Source: Nitrospira sp.
Lineage (GTDB): Bacteria; Nitrospirota; Nitrospiria; Nitrospirales; Nitrospiraceae
Assembly (NCBI GenBank): GCA_009594865.1
Contig: VOPT01000042.1
Span: forward strand, 1-43,372
Direction of reading: 5' to 3'
Length of the DNA stretch: 43,372 nt
The translations under genes were made by a program, and so were the position numbers. Shown here piece by piece: positions 25,249-33,047 of the stretch. The notes below the pieces were generated by a model. The model searched no databases, was not told the DNA's origin, and saw nothing but the letters and a program-made list of their open reading frames with translations. How positions within the stretch are numbered: the stretch's first letter is position 1; each line of letters starts with the position of its first letter.

Positions 25249-26472
25249 TTACCGCTTGAGATTCACGAGTTCCTGCAACATTTCGTCGCTGGTCGTGATG
25301 GCGCGAGAATTCGCCTGGAAGGCGCGCTGCGTAATGATCATGTCCACAAACTCTTTGCCGAGGTCCACATTGGATTGCTCCACGGTCCCCGAAAGAACCC
25401 TGCCCAATCCATTGACCGTCGGCGCGCCGGCTAACGCGGCACCGGACTCGACCGTCTCCAGGAAGTGATTGTCGCCGACGTTGGCCAATCCGTCGGGATT
25501 GGTAAAGCGGCTCAAGACCACCTGCGCCAGGGCTCTGGTCTGCCCGTTCGTAAACTGCGCCATCACCTTGCCTTCCTTATCCACGCTGATGCGATCGAGC
25601 GTGCCGGAAGAATAACCGTTTTGTGTCTGGCTCTGCACGCCGGAGGCCGCTCCGAACTGAGTTAACGACGCCAGGTTCACCGAGATGCTTTGTGGTGTGG
25701 TTGCGCCGTTGGTCAGGGCGGCGGTGATGGTTTGCGTGCCGCCGGCGGTCACGGCGCCGCTCGCGTTAAAGGTCATATTGGTTTGCGCGGTGGCCGCGCC
25801 GCCATCGATCTGCGAATAGACGCCCCAGGCATTGGCTGCAGTTTTCCGGAAATACAACTGCATCTGGTGTGAATTGCCCAAGGAATCATAAAACGTCATC
25901 CCGGTGGAGAAGTTGTAGGACGTGGTGTCAGTCGTGGCGAATGCCGCCGTGGGTGCCGTGGCGTTGGCATTCAGGTTCCCGAGAATAGTCGCGGTGCTCG
26001 TGGATTGCGGCGGAACGGCACTCGAGGTCAACGTAATGCCCCCGATGGTGCTGGTGATATTGCCCACCGTATCAGCCTGATATCCCTGCAGGAGCGCACC
26101 GCTTGCATCGACTACCTGCCCGACGCTGTCTACTTTGAATTGCCCAGCCCTGGTATAAAAACTTGCGCCGGATGGATTTCGCACCAGATAAAATCCATTC
26201 CCGTCGATGGCTAAATCGAACGTATTTCCAGTGGTGGTCATCGATCCTTGGGAAAAATTCGTCTGGACGTCGTTGAGGTACACGCCGAGTCCGATCTGAT
26301 CGCTTCCGGCGCCGCCTGCCATGCTGGACGAGATCAAATCTGAAAAAGTGGCCCGGCTGGACTTGAACCCCGCCGTGCCGACGTTGGCGATGTTGTTACC
26401 GATGACACCCATGGCGTTCCCGTATGAACTCAGTCCGGTCACCGCGGTGAACATCGAAGTCAAAATGCCCAT
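25249..26472 (-). CDS. flgE: flagellar hook protein FlgE
   Basis: FlgE, 407 aa, polymerises into the hook. N-terminus MGILTSMFTAVTGLSSYGNAMGVIGNNIANVGTAGFKSSRATF has the rod/hook motif. A Ser/Thr/Ala-rich surface domain (about 130-300) follows, then the C-terminal helix NVDLGKEFVDMIITQRAFQANSRAITTSDEMLQELVNLKR. GGAGG precedes the ATG. Last gene of the fliK-flgD-flgE operon. Confidence 0.97.
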   Translation of the reverse strand: MGILTSMFTAVTGLSSYGNAMGVIGNNIANVGTAGFKSSRATFSDLISSSMAGGAGSDQIGLGVYLNDVQTNFSQGSMTTTGNTFDLAIDGNGFYLVRNPSGASFYTRAGQFKVDSVGQVVDASGALLQGYQADTVGNITSTIGGITLTSSAVPPQSTSTATILGNLNANATAPTAAFATTDTTSYNFSTGMTFYDSLGNSHQMQLYFRKTAANAWGVYSQIDGGAATAQTNMTFNASGAVTAGGTQTITAALTNGATTPQSISVNLASLTQFGAASGVQSQTQNGYSSGTLDRISVDKEGKVMAQFTNGQTRALAQVVLSRFTNPDGLANVGDNHFLETVESGAALAGAPTVNGLGRVLSGTVEQSNVDLGKEFVDMIITQRAFQANSRAITTSDEMLQELVNLKR

Positions 26473-26545
26473 GATCGCTCCTCCTTGTTGCCGTACACTG
26501 TCTCGTTCGATCTCTTTGTGCGACCGGCCTTCACGCCGGCCTCGA

Positions 26546-26836
26546 TCAGGCGACTGCCGTCGTGCTGGTCTGTGTCGTCTTGTTCTGCGCCGATTCCTGG
26601 AGCGCCACGCTTTTCTCCATCAACGACACCATTTTCGTCATCTGATCCAGCTGCGAAAATTGCGCCGTCTGTGCAATAAACGCCTCGTTCTCCATCGGTT
26701 TCAAGGGATCCTGATGCTGAAGTTGCGTGACGAGCAATTTGAGAAAATCATCCTTGCCGAGCGGTTTAGGTCCGTCAGTCGTCGGGGTCGACGGATCCGC
26801 TGCAGGTGTCTGGGTAATGACTTTACTGATATCCAT
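26546..26836 (-). CDS. flgD: short FlgD hook-cap protein (N-terminal part only)
   Basis: A 96-aa FlgD. It contains the conserved N-terminal export and assembly region ([51 protein letters not shown], 26-76). It then ends after a Thr-rich tail. Most FlgD proteins are 140-230 aa, with a tudor-like and an Ig-like domain that make the cap; both are missing. The 73 bases to flgE contain no continuation that I can see in another frame, so it looks naturally short rather than frameshifted. It lies 12 bases after fliK. Confidence 0.9.
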   Translation of the reverse strand: MDISKVITQTPAADPSTPTTDGPKPLGKDDFLKLLVTQLQHQDPLKPMENEAFIAQTAQFSQLDQMTKMVSLMEKSVALQESAQNKTTQTSTTAVA

Positions 26837-26848
26837 AGTTCCTCCCCA

Positions 26849-28432
26849 TCAAGCAAAAAAGCTCACGCGTTCGTTCGATCCGGCACTACGGTCTCCCCGC
26901 GCTCCACGTTCATCCTCCCGCGGCCCCTGCTGGGGTATGTTCGGTGACGAGGACCGCCCCTGCTGTTGTTGCTGTTGAAACATCCAGGCATTGTCGCCCC
27001 GGCCCTGTTGCTGATCGACCGTGACCCGCAACATGCCCATTTCCAGGCCGGTCGTGCGCAGCGACGATTCCAACGATGGTCCCTGTTGCAACAACCCCTG
27101 CCCCAACTCGCCATGTTCGGTTCGGATATGGGCATGAACCGTCTGGTCGCTCATCATGACGCGGACGCGCAAGGGCCCCATATCCAACGGATCCAGATCC
27201 AGCGTCACGCTCTGCGACAGGGGGGCCATCCCCCGAAGCTCGCCCGCACGGTCCGATTCGGCAGCCCGGAGCACCGCAGGAGTCTGGCCCGATTCGCTTC
27301 GTCCGAAGGAACTCTCGCTGACGGATGGCGCCGATTGATGCAGATCATTCATGCTGTCCATAAAGGCCGGCCGGGCATTCTGCTCGACTGAGGGAGTCTG
27401 ATTGGGAAGAGAACGATCACTGCTGCCGGACGAATCGGACAGATTCTGGCCGTCTTGATCCAGGAAGCGTCCTGTGCCGGCCCCTGCTTGTCCTTCGGTC
27501 AGGGAGGTTCCTTGCGTCACCGCATCGAGAATCGTCGAACGATCACCCTGATCGAGAGGGCCCTGCTCCGCCAGCTTGGGGTTGTGCTTCGACGCGGTCA
27601 TGGCAGCAAGGGCGGTATTCATGTGCTCCGCATCAAGTCGAGATCCTGCATCGGAATCCGTGCGGTCTACCGGTGTTCCTTCCGGAGCGGGAATGTGACC
27701 GGCAATCGATGGGATCTCCTTCGCCTCGGTCTGCACCAGTGCCTTGTCTGCGAGGTTCTTGTTCGGAGCCTCTTCCTTGCCTGCGGTTGCCGTCGCATCC
27801 GGTTCGCTTCCCGGAACTGCTGGCGTGGCTGCATCTGTTCCAGGTGCGGAAGCGACCAAGGATGTAGCCGGCGTAGTTCCGTCTGTCGCGTGATCGTTGG
27901 AGAGTGCCTTAATTGCATTGGTGGGTGTGTCAACGCGGTTCTCAGCCGTCTCCGTCTGGGACGGCTGCTGTTCCACCGGGGTTGCGGGAGCGGCCGGTAC
28001 CATCATCGCGGCAAGCAGCATGTCCTGTCGCATCGCATCCTGGTCATGATGGTTCTGTTTCGATTCCTGAGTCTCGCCGTTCTCTTCCGAGTCATCCTCC
28101 GACGCTCGGGCCTTTTCCTCTGTGCGTTCAATACGGTTGTGTGGCTGATCATCGCCCTCAGATACGGCTGATCGGTCCGATGGATGGGCTGATGGCTCCT
28201 GTGTGGAACGAGCAACCTGGCGCGCGTGGGGCGCTGTCCTCTCCCCGTTCCGAACGGTGGGGGTATCCTGTTTGGACGGCATGTGGCGCGCCTCCGCACG
28301 CCCGAGCATCGACTCAAAGTTCCGTCCTGGATCCGAACCTTGAACCGCACGCTGACGATCCCTGGTATCCTGAATCTCTGGTGCGCGCTGACTGGGAAAC
28401 CCGCTGGTGAGTGCTTGCATATCAGTGGCCAT
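26849..28432 (-). CDS. fliK: hook-length control protein FliK
   Basis: FliK, 527 aa, is the secreted ruler that triggers the FlhB switch at the right hook length. The first 390 residues are polar, Gln/Glu/Asp/Thr/Ala-rich and low in conservation, as expected of the ruler part. The C-terminal Flg_hook domain reads SVTLDLDPLDMGPLRVRVMMSDQTVHAHIRTEHGELGQGLLQQGPSLESSLRTTGLEMGMLRVTV (about 405-470). A poly-Gln stretch and a charged tail follow. AGGAA precedes the ATG. First gene of fliK-flgD-flgE. Confidence 0.92.
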   Translation of the reverse strand: MATDMQALTSGFPSQRAPEIQDTRDRQRAVQGSDPGRNFESMLGRAEARHMPSKQDTPTVRNGERTAPHARQVARSTQEPSAHPSDRSAVSEGDDQPHNRIERTEEKARASEDDSEENGETQESKQNHHDQDAMRQDMLLAAMMVPAAPATPVEQQPSQTETAENRVDTPTNAIKALSNDHATDGTTPATSLVASAPGTDAATPAVPGSEPDATATAGKEEAPNKNLADKALVQTEAKEIPSIAGHIPAPEGTPVDRTDSDAGSRLDAEHMNTALAAMTASKHNPKLAEQGPLDQGDRSTILDAVTQGTSLTEGQAGAGTGRFLDQDGQNLSDSSGSSDRSLPNQTPSVEQNARPAFMDSMNDLHQSAPSVSESSFGRSESGQTPAVLRAAESDRAGELRGMAPLSQSVTLDLDPLDMGPLRVRVMMSDQTVHAHIRTEHGELGQGLLQQGPSLESSLRTTGLEMGMLRVTVDQQQGRGDNAWMFQQQQQQGRSSSPNIPQQGPREDERGARGDRSAGSNERVSFFA

Positions 28433-28476
28433 ACCATTCCTGTCTGTGACGGGCCCGTGAATAGACAGTGGACACT

Positions 28477-28492
28477 ATTACAAAGGCCGTGC
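28477..28492 (-). promoter_or_regulatory. sigma-54 promoter of fliK-flgD-flgE
   Basis: Minus strand TGGCACGGCCTTTGTA. The -24 box TGGCACG is perfect; the -12 box is TTGTA instead of TTGCA. It lies 45 bases before the fliK ATG, the same distance as in the flgF and fliL promoters. Confidence 0.7.
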
Positions 28493-28627
28493 CATGAGCG
28501 ATGTGATGAAAAAAGCGGTCTGACGCGAGGTTTTGACGCGACGAGGAGAACCGGCACTCGCGAGACGGAAGTTTCTGCAGCTGCAGGCGGCAAAAGCTGC
28601 CTGATGAGGGATGACTGAAACGAAGCG

Positions 28628-29260
28628 CTACGGGGTGGTCAGCAATTGCTCGGTCAGCCGGGCCGCGCGCTCCGGCTTGACCTCCGCCAGGATGGCTCCG
28701 GCAGATTTGCCTTTCAGCAGTCGAAGGACTTCGAGCGCTTTTCGTTCGGGCATGCGCTCCAGCCTGGCGGCCGCTTCTTCTGCCGGCATGGCTTCGTAGA
28801 TCTTCGCCAGTTGAACCTGATTCACGTTGACCGCCGGAGTGGCTTTGGCCGGCGTCTTTACTTTCTCGGCTTCGCCGGCTCCCTTGGCTTGGGCGGCCTG
28901 GCGGCGTTTTTTCTCGGCCTCCACCGCCTGTTCATGGCGTGTGACGATCTGCTCCAACTCTGCCTTGAGTTCCAAAAGATGGGTCTCCGATCCCCGCACA
29001 GCCGTCTCACGCTTGTCTAAGAGACGTTTGCGTTGCTCCAACATGTCATAAATTTCCCGTGGTGCACTGGTGGCCGGTCCTTGGACGTCTTTTTTCACGG
29101 TCTCGGGCTTCGATTCGTCTTTTTGTGCCGCAGGAGCGACCTTCGATTCTTCTGTCGCCTGAGCCGACGGGACAACCGCAAGCAAAAGCGCGCTCAAAAG
29201 CACCAGGGTTGCGATACCAGCATACCAGCCTGGATCAGTATGGCTTCCGGTCTGCGTCAT
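28628..29260 (-). CDS. MotE-like protein with MgtE_N domain
   Basis: A 210-aa protein with an N-terminal signal or anchor helix (12-35), a charged coiled coil (about 68-120), a Lys/Ala linker and a C-terminal MgtE N-domain-like repeat (LAKIYEAMPAEEAAARLERMPERKALEVLRLLKGKSAGAILAEVKPERAARLTEQLL). Rhizobial MotE, a periplasmic chaperone for the MotC stator partner, and similar proteins after fliJ in other bacteria have this architecture. The superhelical MgtE_N fold also resembles FliG middle domains. It overlaps fliJ by 4 bases, so it is made with the export ATPase complex. Exact role here is unknown; a stator or basal-body assembly factor is likely. Confidence 0.8.
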   Translation of the reverse strand: MTQTGSHTDPGWYAGIATLVLLSALLLAVVPSAQATEESKVAPAAQKDESKPETVKKDVQGPATSAPREIYDMLEQRKRLLDKRETAVRGSETHLLELKAELEQIVTRHEQAVEAEKKRRQAAQAKGAGEAEKVKTPAKATPAVNVNQVQLAKIYEAMPAEEAAARLERMPERKALEVLRLLKGKSAGAILAEVKPERAARLTEQLLTTP

Positions 29261-29697
29261 GCCCGTTCCCCCTTATGCAATGGGCTTCGTCTCCAGGCGC
29301 GTTCATCGAGCAGTTGCTGATCCTGGCGCTCACAGCGGCGGCGGAGGTCTAGCGCGGCGCGAGCCTCAAGCAGATCCAATTTCTTGCGATACTGCATCGC
29401 GTCGAGCAGTTCAGCGCGTTTCCGTTCCATCTTGGTTTGTTCGGCCGCCAACACCTGCTCCAAGTGTTTCCGTGCCGCAATCGCTTGATCCATCGCCTCC
29501 AGGTGGCCATACATCTGATCGACGGTGCTTCCGGCGCGAGCCTGAAGCAGATACCGATCGGCGTCTTCTTTGGCGCGTGATTCCAACATGGCCATTCGAT
29601 TCACCGTTTGCTGCAGGGCGTGACTGAGTTCGGCCAGCTCCAGTTTCGCGACTTCCTCCAGTTGCACCGCATACTTCCTGAGGACAGTCACGTTCAT
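29257..29697 (-). CDS. fliJ: export ATPase stalk protein FliJ
   Basis: FliJ, 146 aa, a coiled-coil protein that inserts in the FliI hexamer and contacts FlhA. The whole sequence is an alpha-helical hairpin rich in Leu, Glu, Arg and Ala (RKYAVQLEEVAKLELAELSHALQQTVNRMAMLESRAKEDADRYLLQ...). It overlaps fliI by 4 bases upstream and the MotE-like gene by 4 bases downstream. Identification rests on position, length and coiled-coil pattern. Confidence 0.9.
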   Translation of the reverse strand: MNVTVLRKYAVQLEEVAKLELAELSHALQQTVNRMAMLESRAKEDADRYLLQARAGSTVDQMYGHLEAMDQAIAARKHLEQVLAAEQTKMERKRAELLDAMQYRKKLDLLEARAALDLRRRCERQDQQLLDERAWRRSPLHKGERA

Positions 29698-31007
29698 TGA
29701 ATCGTTCCTGCCAGCGCCAGGAGCGCGTCGATTGATTGCGGCAATCCGACCGCCTGCTTGGTTTCTTGGCGCAGAAACGCCGTGATGCCGTCATGGGCGG
29801 ACACGGCTTTGTCGAGCTCCTTGCTCGTGCCAGGCTTGTACGCCCCCAGAGTAATCAGATCTTCGGATCGTCGATACAGAGCCGTGCGTTCGAGGACTAA
29901 CCGCGCTGCGGCATAATGTGCAGGCGTCACGATGTCACGCATGACCCGGCTGGTGCTCTGCAGAATATCGATGGCGGGAAAATGATTCCGCGCGGCAAGT
30001 TCCCGGGACAGGACAATATGTCCGTCGAGAATGGACCGCACCGCATCCGCCACCGGATCGTTGAGATCGTCGCCGTCAACCAGGACGGTGTAGAGGCCGG
30101 TAATGCTGCCGCCGCTTTGTGCCGGCCCGACACGCTCCAGGAGTTTCGGCAAGACGGCGAACACCGAGGGCGTATAGCCTTTGGTCGTTGGCGGCTCACC
30201 GATGGCTAATCCGACTTCACGCTGGCTGTAGGCCAATCGCGAGAGGGAGTCCATCATGAGCAGGACGTGTTTGCCGCAATCACGAAAATATTCCGCAATG
30301 GCCGTCGCCACCAGCGCGCCCCGGATGCGGACCAGCGGAGGCTGATCGGATGTCGCCACGACGACAATGGAGCGGGCCCTGGCTTCAGGCGTCAGATCGC
30401 GTTCCAGGAATTCTTTGACTTCGCGGCCCCGCTCGCCGACGAGGGCGATGACCCGGACGTCCGCTTGCGTATAACGGCTGATCATGCCCAACAGAACGCT
30501 TTTGCCCACGCCCGATCCTGCGAACACCCCGATCTTCTGCCCTTGGCCGCAGGTCAACAAGGCATTGATGGCGCGAATACCGAGATCGACGGGCTGCGTA
30601 ATTCTGGCCCGATGCAAGGGATTCAGCGGGGCCGCATACAGGGGAACACGCACGCCGCTGCGAAGAGGCGGCAGCCCGTCCAACGGATGTCCGAGGCCGT
30701 CAAAGATGCGCCCCAGCATCTGAGGGCCGACGGGGACGGATGCGACATGTCCCTTCATGACCACGCGGCTTCCGGGTCCGATGCCCTGCATCTCACCCAA
30801 TGGCATCAGCAATACGCGCTCTTCCCGGAAGCCCACGACTTCCGCCATCACGGATCCGTGCCCTCCTTCACGCGTGATCTCACACACTTCCCCGACGGAG
30901 GTGAAGGGACCAGAGGCTTCGATGACAATGCCGACGGCCTGGGCGACCCTGCCTGTGACCGAGAGGGGTTCGACATGTTCCAACCGTTCGCTAAGCTTCA
31001 CCGGCAT
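29694..31007 (-). CDS. fliI: flagellum-specific export ATPase FliI
   Basis: FliI, 437 aa, powers and orders export. The start at 31007 (MPVKLSERLEHVEPLSVTGRV) overlaps the fliH frame by 17 bases. Walker A AGSGVGKS is at 163-170, Walker B is VLLMMDSLSRLAYSQREVGLAIGEPPTTKGYTPSVF, and the F1-beta family signature is present. It is coupled to its regulator FliH upstream and FliJ downstream. All catalytic elements are intact. Confidence 0.97.
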   Translation of the reverse strand: MPVKLSERLEHVEPLSVTGRVAQAVGIVIEASGPFTSVGEVCEITREGGHGSVMAEVVGFREERVLLMPLGEMQGIGPGSRVVMKGHVASVPVGPQMLGRIFDGLGHPLDGLPPLRSGVRVPLYAAPLNPLHRARITQPVDLGIRAINALLTCGQGQKIGVFAGSGVGKSVLLGMISRYTQADVRVIALVGERGREVKEFLERDLTPEARARSIVVVATSDQPPLVRIRGALVATAIAEYFRDCGKHVLLMMDSLSRLAYSQREVGLAIGEPPTTKGYTPSVFAVLPKLLERVGPAQSGGSITGLYTVLVDGDDLNDPVADAVRSILDGHIVLSRELAARNHFPAIDILQSTSRVMRDIVTPAHYAAARLVLERTALYRRSEDLITLGAYKPGTSKELDKAVSAHDGITAFLRQETKQAVGLPQSIDALLALAGTIQ

Positions 31008-32040
31008 CCCGCTTTCGTAGCGCTTCGCCCAGCCGCAACAACTGTGTATCCAGGGTCGCATCGATCAACAGGCTTTGTGCCTGAATGAGACATCCTCCAG
31101 GACCGATGGCGGGGTCCGTCTCAAACTTTAAGGTCAACAGTCCGTGCGGCGTCTGGCTGAGGGCGTTGCGTGCCGATTCGAGGACGGCGAGATCCGAGGG
31201 ATGCACCCGGACCCGCACGAGACCGCTTTCGTGCAGGTGCGCGAGGGCGGTTCGGACTTGCGTCACGATCACATCGCGTTGTTGGGTGACGGTGTCCCGA
31301 ACGACCTTGTGCGCGATCATGAACGCAAGGGCGGCGATTTCCTCTTCGACCGTCTCATGCAGATGCTGCCAGGTTTCCTCTAAGCGCGTCATCAACGACG
31401 TCACCAGGCTCTGCTCCCGCTGTCGCGCGGCAGCCACCCGCTCGGTCGAACGCTTTTCCCCTTCTGCCACTCCCCGCTCAAACTCAGTGACATCCTCGGT
31501 TCCAAACGGTCGATTGCCGCGACTGAAATCCGCCAGCGGGACCGGACGTAATTGAATATTGCCGGAGCGAATCAACGTGCGGGTGAGCACGGTATTTTCC
31601 TGTCGCAACCGGTAGAGTTCCAGCAATCTGGACACGGCCAGCCGGACCAGTTCGACTTGAAAGGGTTTGGTGAGAAAATCCGCCGCCCCGGACTTCATGG
31701 CCCGGACGGCCAGCTCAATATTGCCGTGGCCGGTCATCACGATGCCGAGCAGGCGATTATCGATGTCGAGCGCCTGCTGGAGAAAAGTTATGCCGTCCGC
31801 GCCGCCCAACTGCACATCCACAATCACGACAGCCACGGAGCGAGTGCGCAGATGAATCAAGGCTTCCTGAACTGAGCCGGCGGTAAGAACGGGATGCCCC
31901 GTGGGCTCTAGCATCTCGGACAGCAGGAGACAGATCGAGGGCTCGTCGTCGACGATCAAGATGGCCCGGGGCGACAACTCCTTTTCTGACTCGGGCGAAG
32001 CCGCCATCGAAACGCCCGTACCCACGGCAGCGCTCCCCAT
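30991..32040 (-). CDS. fliH: response-regulator receiver domain fused to FliH
   Basis: A 349-aa protein in the fliH position with two parts. Residues 26-145 are a full receiver domain: Asp31-Asp32 acidic pair, phospho-acceptor Asp75 (VVIVDVQLGGADG), Thr103 (VMTGHGN) and Lys125 (LTKPF). Residues 150-349 are FliH: a helical linker (FERGVAEGEKRSTERVAAARQREQSLVTSLMTRLEETWQ) and the C-terminal FliI-binding domain (LVRVRVHPSDLAVLESARNAL...FETDPAIGPGGCLIQAQSLLIDATLDTQLLRLGEAL). FliH normally holds FliI inactive and links it to FliN; a usual FliH is 200-260 aa with no receiver. The ATG directly follows the fliG stop, with GAGGAG nine bases upstream inside fliG, so no separate REC gene has been merged by a misplaced start. 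The reading frame is continuous. Kinases encoded nearby could phosphorylate it. Confidence 0.9.
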   Translation of the reverse strand: MGSAAVGTGVSMAASPESEKELSPRAILIVDDEPSICLLLSEMLEPTGHPVLTAGSVQEALIHLRTRSVAVVIVDVQLGGADGITFLQQALDIDNRLLGIVMTGHGNIELAVRAMKSGAADFLTKPFQVELVRLAVSRLLELYRLRQENTVLTRTLIRSGNIQLRPVPLADFSRGNRPFGTEDVTEFERGVAEGEKRSTERVAAARQREQSLVTSLMTRLEETWQHLHETVEEEIAALAFMIAHKVVRDTVTQQRDVIVTQVRTALAHLHESGLVRVRVHPSDLAVLESARNALSQTPHGLLTLKFETDPAIGPGGCLIQAQSLLIDATLDTQLLRLGEALRKRDAGEA

Positions 32041-33042
32041 TTACAACAACTCCTCGCCTCCGCCGCCTCCGATGACAATGCGGCCTTCCTCCTCGAGTTT
32101 GCGGCAGACTTTGAGAATGTTCTGTTGGGCCTTCTCGACATCCGACACCTTGACGGGCCCGCGTGTCTCCATGTCCTCTTTGAGCATTTCTGCTGCGCGG
32201 CTCGACATGTTCTTGAGAAACTTTTCTTTGATTTCCGGCGTGGCCCCACGCAGGGCAATCGGAAGGTCTTCTTTGCTGATTTCCTTCATGAGTTCCTGCA
32301 TGCCGCGAGAATCCAGATCCACCAGGTCGTCGAAGACAAACATTAATGCGCGGATACTTTCCGCCAGGGCCTGATCGCGTTCGGTGATTTTGGCCATGAT
32401 CGCACCTTCGGTATTCTTATCCACGCGGGTCAGGATCTCGGCCATGAGTTCGGCTCCGCCGACCGACATGCTCGACATGCCCATCGAAGCCGACAGAATC
32501 TCCTGCAGACTGTCGCTGAGCTCGGCCAGCACTTCAGGCTGCACCTCTTGCATGGTGGCCAGCCGAAGCGAGACGTCGGCATGCAAATGCACCGGCAAGA
32601 GCGCCAGGACGGCGCTCGCCTGCTCGGCCTCCATTTGGCCCAGACACACGGCAATGGTCTGCGGATGTTCGATCTTGAGGATTTGCGCCACCGTGCGAGC
32701 ATCGACCCATTTCAGCGCGTCGATGCCCGGATAGGTTTTGGTATTCAAGGATTCCATCATCCGCGCGGCCTTTTCCGGACCCAGCGCTTTTTTGAGAATG
32801 GCTTCCATGAACTCCCGTCCTTCGAATTGCACCTCGCCGTTGGAACTGGCCTGTTCGAACTCCGCGATCACGCTGTCTTCTTCTTGCTTGGTGATATTCG
32901 CGGCTTCTTTCATAAACTCGCCGAGCTTCCGAATATCTTTCGGATCGAGCGTTTTCATGACCGCCGCCGCGGCCTCTTCGCCGATCGCTCGAAGCAGAAT
33001 GGCGGCTTTCTGTGCGCCGCTGAGCTCTTTATTCATGGCCAT
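32041..33042 (-). CDS. fliG: flagellar motor switch protein FliG
   Basis: FliG, 333 aa, links the MS ring (FliF) to the C ring and carries the torque-generating charges. N-terminal domain: LSGAQKAAILLRAIGEEAAAAVMKTLDPKDIRKLGEFM. Middle EHPQTIAVCLGQMEAEQASAVLALLP is the FliM-binding region. The C-terminal motor domain has FDDLVDLDSRGMQELMKEISKEDLPIALRGA with the alternating charged residues. A Gly-rich tail (IGGGGGEELL) overlaps the ribosome binding site for fliH. Confidence 0.97.
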   Translation of the reverse strand: MAMNKELSGAQKAAILLRAIGEEAAAAVMKTLDPKDIRKLGEFMKEAANITKQEEDSVIAEFEQASSNGEVQFEGREFMEAILKKALGPEKAARMMESLNTKTYPGIDALKWVDARTVAQILKIEHPQTIAVCLGQMEAEQASAVLALLPVHLHADVSLRLATMQEVQPEVLAELSDSLQEILSASMGMSSMSVGGAELMAEILTRVDKNTEGAIMAKITERDQALAESIRALMFVFDDLVDLDSRGMQELMKEISKEDLPIALRGATPEIKEKFLKNMSSRAAEMLKEDMETRGPVKVSDVEKAQQNILKVCRKLEEEGRIVIGGGGGEELL

Positions 33043-33047
33043 ATCCG

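Noticed and set aside
26473..26545. Missing FlgD C-terminal domain hidden by a frameshift before flgE
   Set aside because: Only 73 bases separate the genes, too few for the absent domains.
26930..27000. Poly-Gln stretch in FliK as a sign of repeat expansion or misassembly
   Set aside because: The codons are mixed and low-complexity Gln-rich regions are normal in FliK.
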